Shown here one piece after another: positions 9,376 to 16,901 of a stretch of 53,470 nucleotides of DNA. Each line of letters begins with the position of its first letter. Position 1 is the stretch's first letter. The translations under genes were made by a program, and so were the position numbers. Under the pieces are notes generated by a model that was not told the DNA's origin, made no database searches, and saw only the letters and a list, made by a program, of their open reading frames with translations. This DNA is from Streptomyces sp. ISL-36 (GTDB lineage: Bacteria; Actinomycetota; Actinomycetes; Streptomycetales; Streptomycetaceae): the NCBI RefSeq assembly GCF_018614205.1, contig NZ_JAGGOS010000033.1:1-53470 (forward strand), given 5' to 3'.

Positions 9376-9885
9376 TCAGGCTCCCACGACTCCGTCGACA
9401 CCCTCACGGAGGAAGTCCGCGTGACCGTTGTGGCGGGCGTACTCCAGGAGCACGTGTATCAGCACCATGCGGAGCGACACCTCCTCGCCCCACCGCGGCT
9501 GGTAACCGGCAAGGTCGAGTGACTTGGCCGCCCTCTCGATGCGGCGCGAGTTCTCGACCTCGGCCTCCCAGGCGGCGAATGCCTCGGCCCCGGTCGACTC
9601 GCTCGCGTCGTACGCGGCCTGGAAGTCGATCCTGTCGCACCAGACCATCGGCGCTTCGTTGTCATCGAACACCCGGCGGAACCAGGCGCGTTCCACCTCG
9701 GCCATGTGCCGCACCAGGCCCAGCAGCGAAAGAGTCGACGGCGCCATCGACTGCTGCCGCAACTCCTCGTCGGTGAGCCCGTCGCATTTCATCGCGAGCG
9801 TGGCACGGTGGTAGTCGAGGAAGGCGCGCAGCGTCTCGCGTTCACTGCCGAAGTGGGGCGGACCGATACGGCTGTCCTTGGTCAT
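9376..9885 (-). CDS. DinB-family protein (DUF664)
   Basis: A 169-residue four-helix DinB-fold protein. The family's metal-binding histidines are seen in LVRHMAEVERAWF and near the C-terminus in LEYARHNGHADFLRE. The DUF664 subgroup includes mycothiol-dependent transferases, so a thiol-transfer or detoxification role is possible but unproven. ATG 9885 follows a textbook GAGGAG site 7 bases upstream. Bases 9886-10191 hold no gene, only the divergent promoters and a palindrome. Confidence 0.88.
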   Translation of the reverse strand: MTKDSRIGPPHFGSERETLRAFLDYHRATLAMKCDGLTDEELRQQSMAPSTLSLLGLVRHMAEVERAWFRRVFDDNEAPMVWCDRIDFQAAYDASESTGAEAFAAWEAEVENSRRIERAAKSLDLAGYQPRWGEEVSLRMVLIHVLLEYARHNGHADFLREGVDGVVGA

Positions 9886-10049
9886 CGTGGTGCTCCTCGT
9901 CGATCGACGGTCCCAGAAGGTCGCCCACGCTAACCGCGATCGTGATCGACGGACCACCTCCGCCGCGCAAGTCCGGAGCACTCACCGACACAGACCGGCC
10001 GCCAGCCGGAGCCGACAGCCCAGCCCACCATGATCCCTCGGTTCCCGGT

Positions 10050-10065
10050 CATAAGAAATCTTATG
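10050..10065. promoter_or_regulatory. Palindromic operator candidate
   Basis: CATAAG-AAAT-CTTATG is a perfect 6-bp inverted repeat in the DinB/DJ-1 intergenic region. It is flanked by a second, wider inverted pair, CACCATG (10026-10032) and CATGGTG (10071-10077). It is a likely repressor site for one or both divergent genes; the regulator is unknown. Confidence 0.45.
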
Positions 10066-10191
10066 AAGCTCATGGTGCCCAGGGATGATTCGTGATGGAT
10101 TCTGGGGTTGCTCCCACAGCCGCCCGAGAACCGGCGGCACGCGACAGTCGACCATTGCGTTCCACTCCACCGACAAGGCCAGGTACACCCC

Positions 10192-10893
10192 ATGCCGAAG
10201 ATCGTCATGATCATCTCCGCTGCCACCAGCCTGCAGCTGGCCGACGGCTCCACCCACCCCACCGGCTACTGGGCCGAAGAGGTCGCCGCCTCGCACCAGG
10301 TCCTGAAGGCGGCCGGTGCGGAAGTGGACATCGCCACCCCGGCAGGCGTCCGCCCCACCGTCGACGCCCTCAGCCTCAGCGAGCAGGGCGGCGTCTCCGA
10401 GGCGGACGCCGCGGAGTTCCGGGCCTACCTCGCCGGCATCGAGGAGCAGCTCGCGACGCCGCTCGCCCTGTCCGAAGTCGCTGCCGGCGACTACGACGCG
10501 ATCTACATCCCCGGCGGCCACGCCCCGATGGCCGACCTCGCCGGCGACGCCGACCTCGGCCGCCTGCTGAACGAGGCCGATGAGCGGGGCACGACCGTGG
10601 CAGCCCTCTGCCACGGCGTCGCGGGCATGCTCAGCGCCACCAAGGAGAACGGCGACTTCACCTTCGCGGGCCGGGCTCTGACATCCTTCACCGACGAGGA
10701 GGAGCGGCAGGGCGGCCTCGGCGAGAACACACCCTTCTTCGTCGAGACCCGACTGCGGGAGAAGGGCGCGGTCGCGCGGACCGGCGCGGCCTGGAGCAAC
10801 ACCGTCGTCGTGGACGGCAACCTGATCACCGGCCAGAACCCGCAGTCCAGCACGAGCACGGCCGAGGCCGTCCTGAAGGCGCTCACCAACTGA
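10192..10893 (+). CDS. DJ-1/PfpI family protein (glyoxalase III/Hsp31-like)
   Basis: A 233-residue type 1 glutamine amidotransferase-like protein. The nucleophile elbow is ALCHG with C140-H141, and E30 in GYWAEE is the partner acid of the Hsp31/glyoxalase III subgroup. The PGGHAP strand precedes the elbow as expected. Relatives act as glutathione-independent glyoxalase, deglycase-like or holding-chaperone proteins. It was probably once paired with the decayed VOC/glyoxalase gene directly downstream, suggesting methylglyoxal detoxification. The ATG at 10192 begins the conserved MPKIVMI strand; the ribosome site is weak. Confidence 0.9.
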   Translation: MPKIVMIISAATSLQLADGSTHPTGYWAEEVAASHQVLKAAGAEVDIATPAGVRPTVDALSLSEQGGVSEADAAEFRAYLAGIEEQLATPLALSEVAAGDYDAIYIPGGHAPMADLAGDADLGRLLNEADERGTTVAALCHGVAGMLSATKENGDFTFAGRALTSFTDEEERQGGLGENTPFFVETRLREKGAVARTGAAWSNTVVVDGNLITGQNPQSSTSTAEAVLKALTN

Positions 10894-10942
10894 CGTGAAC
10901 CTCGGCACGAACGTCGGCACGAAGAAGGAAAGGGGAACATCT

Positions 10943-11232
10943 GTGACCGGCCCGGTCCTCAACCAAGGTCTCGACCACATCGCCCTCCGCGTCTACGACA
11001 TGGTCGGGTCGCCGCCCTCGTGCACTTCGCCATCCGTACCGACGACGTCGCCGCGCTCTTCGACCGGGCCGTCGGCGCCGGTGCCCGCCCCATGGGAGGG
11101 CCGATGAAGATCATGACCGACGGCGAGGATCCGATGTCCTTCCAGGCCGCTTTCGTCCACGGCCCGAACGACGAGGTCATCGAGGTCATCGAGTTCATCG
11201 ACCGCGAGACGAGCGAAGGAAGCACCCGGTGA
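10943..11232 (+). pseudogene. Glyoxalase/VOC family gene with internal deletion
   Basis: The frame opens at GTG 10943 behind an excellent AAGGAAAGGGGA site with the VOC start LDHIALRVYD. At about 11000-11012 it jumps into another frame at ALVHFAIRTDDV and finishes with the second metal-site region AAFVHGPNDEVIEVIEF. The central part of a normal 130-145-residue glyoxalase is missing, and the deletion is out of frame. The stop overlaps the first start of the next gene (GTGA at 11229-11232). Confidence 0.8.
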
Positions 11233-11270
11233 ACGGCGGCGAGCGAGGGGAGCACCCGGTGAACGGCGGC
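11211..11270 (+). repeat. 30-bp tandem duplication of a ribosome site and start codon
   Basis: Two copies (11211-11240 and 11241-11270) differ at three positions. Each contains a purine-rich ribosome site followed by GTGAACGGCGGC, so the YncE-like gene has two in-frame start signals at GTG 11229 and GTG 11259. A partial third copy follows. Confidence 0.8.
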
Positions 11271-12290
11271 GAGCGAGAGCGACCGATTCTGGCCGTGGTC
11301 ACTTCGACCGGGGAAGCCCTCCGCTTCTTCGACGGCTTGACCTACGACCCTCTCGGCGACCTCCCGGTCACGGCCCAGCCGCACGAGATCGCCGTCGATC
11401 AGGACGCCGGACTGCTGTACGTCTCGCACACGTACCGCTCGGGGGTCTACACCGCCCCCGGCGTGAAGGCCCACGAGATCTCCGTCGTCGATCCCTACCG
11501 GCGGGAAGTCGTGGACGTCCTCTCGCTCGCCCCCGAGGAAGCGCCCCACGGCCTTGCCCTCGACCCCGCTCGCGGCCTGCTGTACGCGACCGTCGAGGCC
11601 GGCCCCGCGGGAGGCGGTGCCGTCGTGGTCGTGGACACCACCACACGCGAGCAGCTGGACCGGATCGAGGTCGGTGCCCGCGGCCCGCACTGGTTCGCGA
11701 TCACCCCGGACGGCCGAAAGGGATACGCCACCAACAAGGCCGACCCCTTCATCTCCGTCCTCGATCTCACCGAGCGCGCCCTTGCCGGGCGGATCCCCGC
11801 CCCGTACGGGACCGAGGAGGTCGCCGTGTCCCCCGACGGCCGCCACGCCTACGCGTCCGGCATGGCCCTGCACCACGACGACAAGGGCGCCGGCCGGCCC
11901 GCACCCACGCTGATCGTCATCGACACCGCCACGGACCGCGTCATCGGCCATGAACCCCTGGACGCCCCAGGATGCCCGGTACACGTGGCCGCGGACGGCC
12001 GCGTCCTGGTCGGCCTCGTACGTAGCGACGCGGAGGGGCGATCGAGGGACGGACAGCTGGCCGTCCTCTCCGCCGGCCGTCGTACGCCGCTCCTCACCGC
12101 TCCCGCCGGACAGGTGCCGATCACCATCCGCACCACCCCGGACGGCGACCGTGCCTTCGTCGCCAACCTCCGCTCGGGCACCCTGCACGTCGTCGACCTC
12201 GCCACTGGCACGGTGAGCACCGTCCTGGACATCGACCCAGGCGACCCCGACACCACCCAGGGCGCGCACGGCATCGCCTACCTCTCCTGA
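11229..12290 (+). CDS. YncE-like beta-propeller protein
   Basis: Up to 353 residues of seven-bladed propeller repeats of the YncE/NHL-like kind, with recurring elements such as PHEIAVDQDAGLLYVSH, PHGLALDPARGLLYATV, AVSPDGRHAYASG and TTPDGDRAFVANL. No signal peptide is visible, so it is probably cytoplasmic, unlike many YncE relatives. The start may be GTG 11229 (coupled to the glyoxalase remnant) or GTG 11259 (better spaced behind GGGGAG); the difference is ten residues made by a 30-bp duplication. No ligand or enzymatic residues can be named. Confidence 0.82.
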   Translation: MNGGERGEHPVNGGERERPILAVVTSTGEALRFFDGLTYDPLGDLPVTAQPHEIAVDQDAGLLYVSHTYRSGVYTAPGVKAHEISVVDPYRREVVDVLSLAPEEAPHGLALDPARGLLYATVEAGPAGGGAVVVVDTTTREQLDRIEVGARGPHWFAITPDGRKGYATNKADPFISVLDLTERALAGRIPAPYGTEEVAVSPDGRHAYASGMALHHDDKGAGRPAPTLIVIDTATDRVIGHEPLDAPGCPVHVAADGRVLVGLVRSDAEGRSRDGQLAVLSAGRRTPLLTAPAGQVPITIRTTPDGDRAFVANLRSGTLHVVDLATGTVSTVLDIDPGDPDTTQGAHGIAYLS

Positions 12291-12300
12291 CATGGAGCGC

Positions 12301-12323
12301 ACGCCCGTTGCCGACACGGGCGT
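12301..12323 (+). terminator. Hairpin after the YncE-like gene
   Basis: ACGCCCGT (12301-12308) and ACGGGCGT (12316-12323) form a perfect 8-bp stem ten bases after the stop, followed by TTCT. Confidence 0.55.
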
Positions 12324-12344
12324 TCTCCACGCGACGGCTCCTTA

Positions 12345-12391
12345 CACTGTGCCGCTGTGCCGCTGTGCGCTGTGCGCTGTGCGCTGTGCCC
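12345..12391 (+). repeat. 7-8 bp tandem repeats in the LysR leader
   Basis: About six head-to-tail copies of (C)GCTGTGC lie 50-95 bases before the LysR-type gene, in its presumed promoter or leader. Copy number changes would alter spacing without touching coding sequence. Confidence 0.7.
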
Positions 12392-12441
12392 ACGTCCCGC
12401 GCACCCGGCGCCGCCTGGGCGATCGATGGAAGGAAGGCCAC

Positions 12442-13347
12442 GTGCCGAGCCTCGACCTGCTGGCCACGTTCCTGGAGATCTACCGCGCGGGCTCCCTCTC
12501 CGCGGCCGCCCAGCGCCTGGGCGTGACCCAGCCCGCCGTCACCGGGCAACTCGCCCGGCTGGAGGAGCAGATCGGGGAGCAACTGTTCGTTCGCTCACGT
12601 CAGGGCGTCGCCCCCACCACCCACGCCGCCGCCCTCGCGGCACGGGTCAGCCTGCATCTGGACGGACTCCGCGATGTCCTCGGCTCGACGGGGGCGGAAC
12701 CGGCGCTGCGGGGTACGGTGCGGATCGGCGGCGCGGCCGAGGCCATGACCGTTCGGGTACTGCCCGCGCTCGCCCCGCTGACCGGCCGCGGCCTGTCACT
12801 CCATGTGGCGCTCGGCCTGGCCCAGGATCTGCTCGCGGAGCTGGCCGAAGGCAGGCTCGACCTGGTCGTCTCCGCCGTCCGCCCCACCCAGCGAGCGCTC
12901 CTCGCCGTACCGCTCGTGGACGAGGAGTTCCTCCTGGTCGGGCCGCCGTCCGCCGCCCACACCGTGGACGCCGAGCGGCTCCGCACCGCCCCGGCGGACG
13001 CACTCGCCGCACTGCCGCTCGTCGCCTACGCCGAGGAGCTGCCCATCGTGCGCCGGTACTGGCGCAGCGAGTTCGGCCACCGTCCCGCCAACCCCGTCGC
13101 CCTCCTCGTCCCCGACCTCCGCGCGGTCCTCGTGGCCGTCGAGGCGGGCGCGGGCATCTCCGTTCTGCCGCGCTATCTCGTCGAACCGGCCCTGGCCGCG
13201 GGCCGCGTCGTCCAGCTCCACCACCCCGAGGTCCCGCCACTGAACACCCTCTACCTCGCCACCCGCCGCGGCACACCGATCAACCCGGCCCTCACCGTCG
13301 TACGCGACCAGCTCATCGAGGCAGCGGCCGAATGGGGCGGACTGTGA
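12442..13347 (+). CDS. LysR-family transcriptional regulator
   Basis: A 301-residue LysR-type regulator. The N-terminal helix-turn-helix reads SLSAAAQRLGVTQPAVTGQLARLEEQIG (about residues 16-43), and the C-terminal periplasmic-binding-like effector domain starts near residue 90. GTG 12442 is chosen because AAGGAAGG lies 6-8 bases upstream and the protein then begins directly with the DNA-binding domain; a longer frame to ATG 12292 would include the upstream hairpin and repeats. It may control the convergent hydroquinone reductase gene, but no divergent partner gives a direct clue. Confidence 0.92.
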   Translation: MPSLDLLATFLEIYRAGSLSAAAQRLGVTQPAVTGQLARLEEQIGEQLFVRSRQGVAPTTHAAALAARVSLHLDGLRDVLGSTGAEPALRGTVRIGGAAEAMTVRVLPALAPLTGRGLSLHVALGLAQDLLAELAEGRLDLVVSAVRPTQRALLAVPLVDEEFLLVGPPSAAHTVDAERLRTAPADALAALPLVAYAEELPIVRRYWRSEFGHRPANPVALLVPDLRAVLVAVEAGAGISVLPRYLVEPALAAGRVVQLHHPEVPPLNTLYLATRRGTPINPALTVVRDQLIEAAAEWGGL

Positions 13348-13378
13348 AGTGACGACGGCCCCGGCCGATCACCCGTGA

Positions 13379-13408
13379 CGCCTGGTGGGGAGGGGGCCCC
13401 ACCAGGCG
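13379..13408 (+). terminator. Strong hairpin terminator after the LysR gene
   Basis: A perfect 12-bp stem (13379-13390 with 13397-13408) and a 6-base loop lie 32 bases after the LysR-type stop. Confidence 0.8.
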
Positions 13409-13679
13409 CGCCGATGCTGTGTCACGGGGTGAGGGAGGTGAGCAGGAGCTGCACGAAGCAGGTGATCCGAACCACGAGGACACGGCAGGGAAGCTTCTGG
13501 TCATTCTCGACGGCGCCCAGGTACTCGCCGCCGCTCTGGCGACCGACACCCCGGGTGATCGCGTGATCCAACTGGCTGAGCAGGTCCTCGACGCGAGGCT
13601 CGCCGTCACCTTCCTGACGTGGCCGGCCGTCATCTCCTGACGTGGCCAGGTCGCGCGCGCGACGTGATGCGCCGCGGGT
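13409..13679 (-). other. Intergenic stretch with open extension of the reductase frame
   Basis: No independent gene start is seen here. On the minus strand the reading frame of the reductase gene stays open for about 84 codons beyond its TGA at 13682-13680, ending at a TGA near 13425, and reads fairly naturally (for example EDLLSQLDHAITRGVG). It could be a lost gene tail, a coding remnant or chance in GC-rich DNA. Confidence 0.35.
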
Positions 13680-14690
13680 TCACGCCGACTGCGGGGTGTG
13701 GCCGTCCGGCACGGCCTCCTCGCGGGCCACCGGTTCGGGCGGTGTGCCGTCGCCGAACGGGCGGCCGCCCAGCGCCGCGCGGTCATGGGGTGCGAGCCAG
13801 CCCGACAGGTCCGGGCCGTCCGGCACGATCCCGGTGGGGTTGATGTCCCGGTGGACCAGGTAGTAGTGCCGTTTGATGTGGTCGAAGTCGACGGTGTCAC
13901 CGAAGCCGGGCGTCTGGAAGAGATCGCGTGCGTACGCCCAGAGGACCGGCATCTCGGACAGCTTCCGCCGGTTGCATTTGAAATGACCGTGGTAGACGGC
14001 GTCGAAGCGCACCAGCGTGGTGAACAGCCGCACGTCAGCCTCGGTGAGGGTGTCGCCGACCAGGTACCGGGATCCTTCGAGCCGCTGCGAGAGCCAGTCC
14101 AGGCGGGCGAAGAGGCGCTCGAACGCCGCGGTGTACGACTCCTGGGAACCGGCGAACCCGGCGCGGTAGACACCGTTGTTCACGTCCTGGTAGACCACCT
14201 CGTTCACCGCGTCGATCTCCGACCGCAGCGCGGGCGGGTAGAGCGCCGGAGCTCCGACGCGGTGATGCGGCAGCCACTCCAGCGACAGGTCGATCGTGAT
14301 CTGCGCGAAGTCGTTGGTCACCACCTTGCCGGTCGGCACGTCGACGATCGCCGGCACCGTGATGCCCCGGTCGTACGCCGGATCGCGGGCGAGGTACGCC
14401 TCCTGGAGCCGCTCGATCCCGAGGACGGGGTCGCGGCCACCGGGGTCGAGGTCGAACGTCCAGCTGCGCTCGTCGTGCGTCGGACCGGCGACGGCCATCG
14501 GCAGCGCCTTCTCCAGTCCGAGAAGACGCCGCACGATGACCGCCCGGCCGGCCCACGGACAGGCCCGGCTGACCACCAGCCGGTAGCGGCCGGGCTCCAC
14601 GGGGAAGCCGTCGCGGCCGTCGGCGGTGATCCGGGTGGTGATGTAGCGGCTGTCGCGGGAGTACTCCCCGCCGGGGTTCACGTAGCTCAC
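13680..14690 (-). CDS. Glutathionyl-hydroquinone reductase-like protein (Xi-class GST)
   Basis: A 336-residue Xi-class glutathione transferase fold protein (YqjG/ECM4 family). The catalytic cysteine is C44 in the signature ACPWAGR, and the C-terminal helical domain begins about residue 165. The family reduces S-conjugated hydroquinones. Actinobacteria lack glutathione, so mycothiol conjugates are the likely substrates (inference). GTG 14690 precedes the conserved SYVNPGGEYSRD opening. An 8-bp repeat array lies upstream between this gene and the divergent sigma factor gene. Confidence 0.92.
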   Translation of the reverse strand: MSYVNPGGEYSRDSRYITTRITADGRDGFPVEPGRYRLVVSRACPWAGRAVIVRRLLGLEKALPMAVAGPTHDERSWTFDLDPGGRDPVLGIERLQEAYLARDPAYDRGITVPAIVDVPTGKVVTNDFAQITIDLSLEWLPHHRVGAPALYPPALRSEIDAVNEVVYQDVNNGVYRAGFAGSQESYTAAFERLFARLDWLSQRLEGSRYLVGDTLTEADVRLFTTLVRFDAVYHGHFKCNRRKLSEMPVLWAYARDLFQTPGFGDTVDFDHIKRHYYLVHRDINPTGIVPDGPDLSGWLAPHDRAALGGRPFGDGTPPEPVAREEAVPDGHTPQSA

Positions 14691-14772
14691 GTTCTTGCCC
14701 TACCCGGAATCGGCCCGGGCGATCGCGGCGCACCCCTGGACGAACAGGGTCGGGAACCTGGCATCGTGCAGC

Positions 14773-14836
14773 GGGACAGCGGGACAGCGGGACAGCGGGA
14801 CAGCGGGACAGCGGGACAGCGGGACAGCGGGACAGC
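14773..14836. repeat. 8-bp tandem array, 8 identical copies
   Basis: Eight perfect copies of GGGACAGC run from 14773 to 14836, with a degenerate copy following. The array sits between the divergent reductase and ECF sigma factor genes, 84 bases before the sigma factor ATG. Perfect identity indicates recent slippage. Confidence 0.95.
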
Positions 14837-14876
14837 GGGGCCACAGCGAGGGGGGGCGGGACGGTGGGGCGGCGGG

Positions 14877-14890
14877 GTGACGTGGGTCAC
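14877..14890. promoter_or_regulatory. Crp-type site candidate before the ECF sigma gene
   Basis: GTGAC-GTGG-GTCAC is a perfect 5-bp inverted repeat. It fits the pattern GTG-N6-GNCAC that I recall for Streptomyces Crp. It lies 30 bases before the sigma factor start. Confidence 0.4.
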
Positions 14891-14919
14891 GGGAACCCGC
14901 GGCGTCCGCCGGACAGTCG

Positions 14920-15570
14920 ATGGATGTGACCACTGACATGCGCGCGCGCATCCGGGCCGGAGACCCAGCGGCTTTCGCCGAACTCTTCGACTCCTGTGCC
15001 AAGAGCGTCTACAACCATGCCTTCCGACTCACGGGTGACTGGTCGGTCGCCGAGGACGTGATGGCGGCGACCTTCATGGAGGCCTGGCGCCTGCGGCTCA
15101 AGGTCGAGCCCGAGGGCGGGTCGCTCCGCCCGTGGCTGCTCGGCGTCGCCACGAACGTCGCCCGTAACCATTGCCGTGGGAACCGCCGCTACCGCACCGC
15201 GGTCGCCGCCTACGTCGCGACCGGCGCGGCACACAGGGACGTGCCGGACTGTGCCGACGAGGTCGCAGGCCGGCTGGACGACCGGCGCCGCATCCAGGCC
15301 ACGCTCCAAGCACTGGGCGCGCTCCGCAGGACGGAGAGGGAGATCCTCGTTCTCTGCCTGTACGAGGGACTGGAGTACGCCGAGGCCGCGAAAGCGCTGC
15401 GGATCCCGGTCGGCACCGTCCGATCCCGCCTCTCGCGCGCCCGAACCAAGCTGCGTCGACTCGCCGACGCGGAATTGGAGCGGCCGCGACGGGAACCCGC
15501 CGCGCGCCCACGACAGACAACAGGTGATCGCGCGAACGCGGTCCGGCCCGCACAGGAGGGAACCCGATGA
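14920..15570 (+). CDS. ECF-type RNA polymerase sigma factor
   Basis: A 216-residue ECF sigma factor with region 2 at about residues 18-85 (AFAELFDSCAKSVYNHAFRLTGDW, then EDVMAATFMEAW) and region 4 at about 125-180 (LRIPVGTVRSRLSRARTKLR). There is no SnoaL-like C-terminal extension, only a basic tail. It overlaps the next gene by ATGA, and the partner is a single-span membrane protein of CU044_5270 type, an arrangement seen repeatedly in Streptomyces where the second protein probably acts as anti-sigma or sensor. The inducing signal is unknown. Confidence 0.93.
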   Translation: MDVTTDMRARIRAGDPAAFAELFDSCAKSVYNHAFRLTGDWSVAEDVMAATFMEAWRLRLKVEPEGGSLRPWLLGVATNVARNHCRGNRRYRTAVAAYVATGAAHRDVPDCADEVAGRLDDRRRIQATLQALGALRRTEREILVLCLYEGLEYAEAAKALRIPVGTVRSRLSRARTKLRRLADAELERPRREPAARPRQTTGDRANAVRPAQEGTR

Positions 15571-16649
15571 ACGTCCACCGCAGTGAGCACCGTCCGGTCG
15601 GCAGCCGGCAGAGCGAAGACCTGCCGACGTTCGAGGAGCGTGACCTTCCCGCCGGCCGTCACCAGTTCCACAAGGAGCGCCTGATGAGCCAGATCCACCA
15701 CGACCGCCTTGCCGACGCCGCGGCACGGAGTCCGCGCAACCCGTTCTTCCGGAAGGCGGTCCTCGTGCCGGCCGCGGCCGCTCTCGTCGGCGCGCTGGCC
15801 ATCGGTGTCCTCGCCCTCACGCCCGGCGACGCCGTCGACGCGGGGAGCGACCGCGCGACCGGACCCGTCCTCACCACCGAGATCGGCGCCGCGGACCCCC
15901 AGGGCGCCCCGCGGCTGCTGGACCGTATCTCGCTCGCCGCCGCGGGGACCCAGGCTCCGCGTCCGAGCACCGGTCAGTACATCTACATCGAGACCAAGAG
16001 CGCGAACACCTACGTCAGGACGGTCGGCGACAAGGCCTCGCTGGTCAGCGAGCCCCTCCACACCCGCCGTTCCTGGAGGTCGCCCGACGGTCTCAAGGGC
16101 TGGCTGATCGAACCGGGCACCACAGGCCCCGAGGGCATCACTCTCGAAGGCACCGACGAGAAGGGCAACGTACCGACGCCGCACCTCGGCGCCCCCTCGC
16201 ACAACTACCTCGCCGCCCTGCCGACCGACCCGGACGCCCTGCTGCGCAAGATCTACAAGGAGACCGAGGGTCAGGGGAACGGGCCGGACCAGCAGGCGTT
16301 CACGACCATCGGCGACCTGCTGATCGAGAGCTGGCCCTCTCCTCGGCTCAGCGCGGCGCTCTACAAGGCCGCCGCGAAGATTCCCGGAGTGGTCATGGTG
16401 AACGACGCGACCGATGCCGCGGGCCGCCGAGGTGTCGCGGTCGCCCGGCTCGACGAGACCAGCGGTCAGCGCACGGAGTGGATCTTCGACAGCAAGACCC
16501 TCACCTTCCTGGGCGAGCGGACGGTTCAGGTGAGGGAAGCCGCCGACAACGGTGTGCTCATCAAGCCCGGGACCGTCGTCTTCACGCACGCGATCATCAA
16601 CCGCGCCTTCGTCGACGACATCAAGCAGCTCCCGGTGCGGAACGGCTGA
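15567..16649 (+). CDS. CU044_5270-family membrane protein, ECF partner
   Basis: A 360-residue protein translationally coupled (ATGA) to the ECF sigma factor. Residues 1-60 form a cytoplasmic head, a single transmembrane helix spans about 65-86, and the rest is extracytoplasmic with the family pattern GQYIYIETKS, RRSWRSPDG and an ARLDETSGQRTEWIFD-like strand. No zinc-binding anti-sigma HxxxCxxC motif is present. The role as membrane regulator of the sigma factor is inferred from operon structure. Confidence 0.85.
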   Translation: MNVHRSEHRPVGSRQSEDLPTFEERDLPAGRHQFHKERLMSQIHHDRLADAAARSPRNPFFRKAVLVPAAAALVGALAIGVLALTPGDAVDAGSDRATGPVLTTEIGAADPQGAPRLLDRISLAAAGTQAPRPSTGQYIYIETKSANTYVRTVGDKASLVSEPLHTRRSWRSPDGLKGWLIEPGTTGPEGITLEGTDEKGNVPTPHLGAPSHNYLAALPTDPDALLRKIYKETEGQGNGPDQQAFTTIGDLLIESWPSPRLSAALYKAAAKIPGVVMVNDATDAAGRRGVAVARLDETSGQRTEWIFDSKTLTFLGERTVQVREAADNGVLIKPGTVVFTHAIINRAFVDDIKQLPVRNG

Positions 16650-16694
16650 CGCGCGGCCCGTCATCCGTATGGGCATCCAGCACTGACCCGCCGG

Positions 16695-16730
16695 GCGGGA
16701 CGGCCTCGTTCGTGGAGGAGGCCGTCCCGC
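16695..16730 (+). terminator. Terminator of the sigma factor operon
   Basis: A perfect 13-bp stem (16695-16707 with 16718-16730) and a 10-base loop lie 45 bases after the operon's last stop. Confidence 0.85.
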
Positions 16731-16762
16731 TTCCGAGCACCCGATCCGCCTCCGTACTGGCA

Positions 16763-16794
16763 TTGACTCACAGAAACCGATCACATTACGGTTT
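16763..16794 (+). promoter_or_regulatory. Promoter and operator A (binding-protein gene)
   Basis: TTGACT (16763-16768) and TACGGT (16787-16792) are spaced by 18 bases. The inverted repeat AAACCG-N9-CGGTTT (16774-16794) covers the spacer and the -10 box, so a bound repressor would block polymerase. This is one of four copies in the cluster. Confidence 0.8.
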
Positions 16795-16901
16795 TCGTGG
16801 TCGCAGGGGTGCGAGCCGTTCAGGCGCCCCCTGTCCGGCCTGCCCCTGGGCACCACACCCCGCCGGCGATGCGTTGCCGGCCCTCCAGACGGAGAAACAC
16901 C

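Noticed and set aside
10959..12317. 452-codon minus-strand frame opposite the YncE-like gene
   Set aside because: Val/Gly/Asp-rich shadow with no domain pattern; the plus strand shows clear propeller repeats.
14892..14918. ECF-type autoregulatory promoter (GGAAC...GTC) before the sigma factor
   Set aside because: Spacing would put the transcription start inside the coding sequence, and the -10 match is poor.
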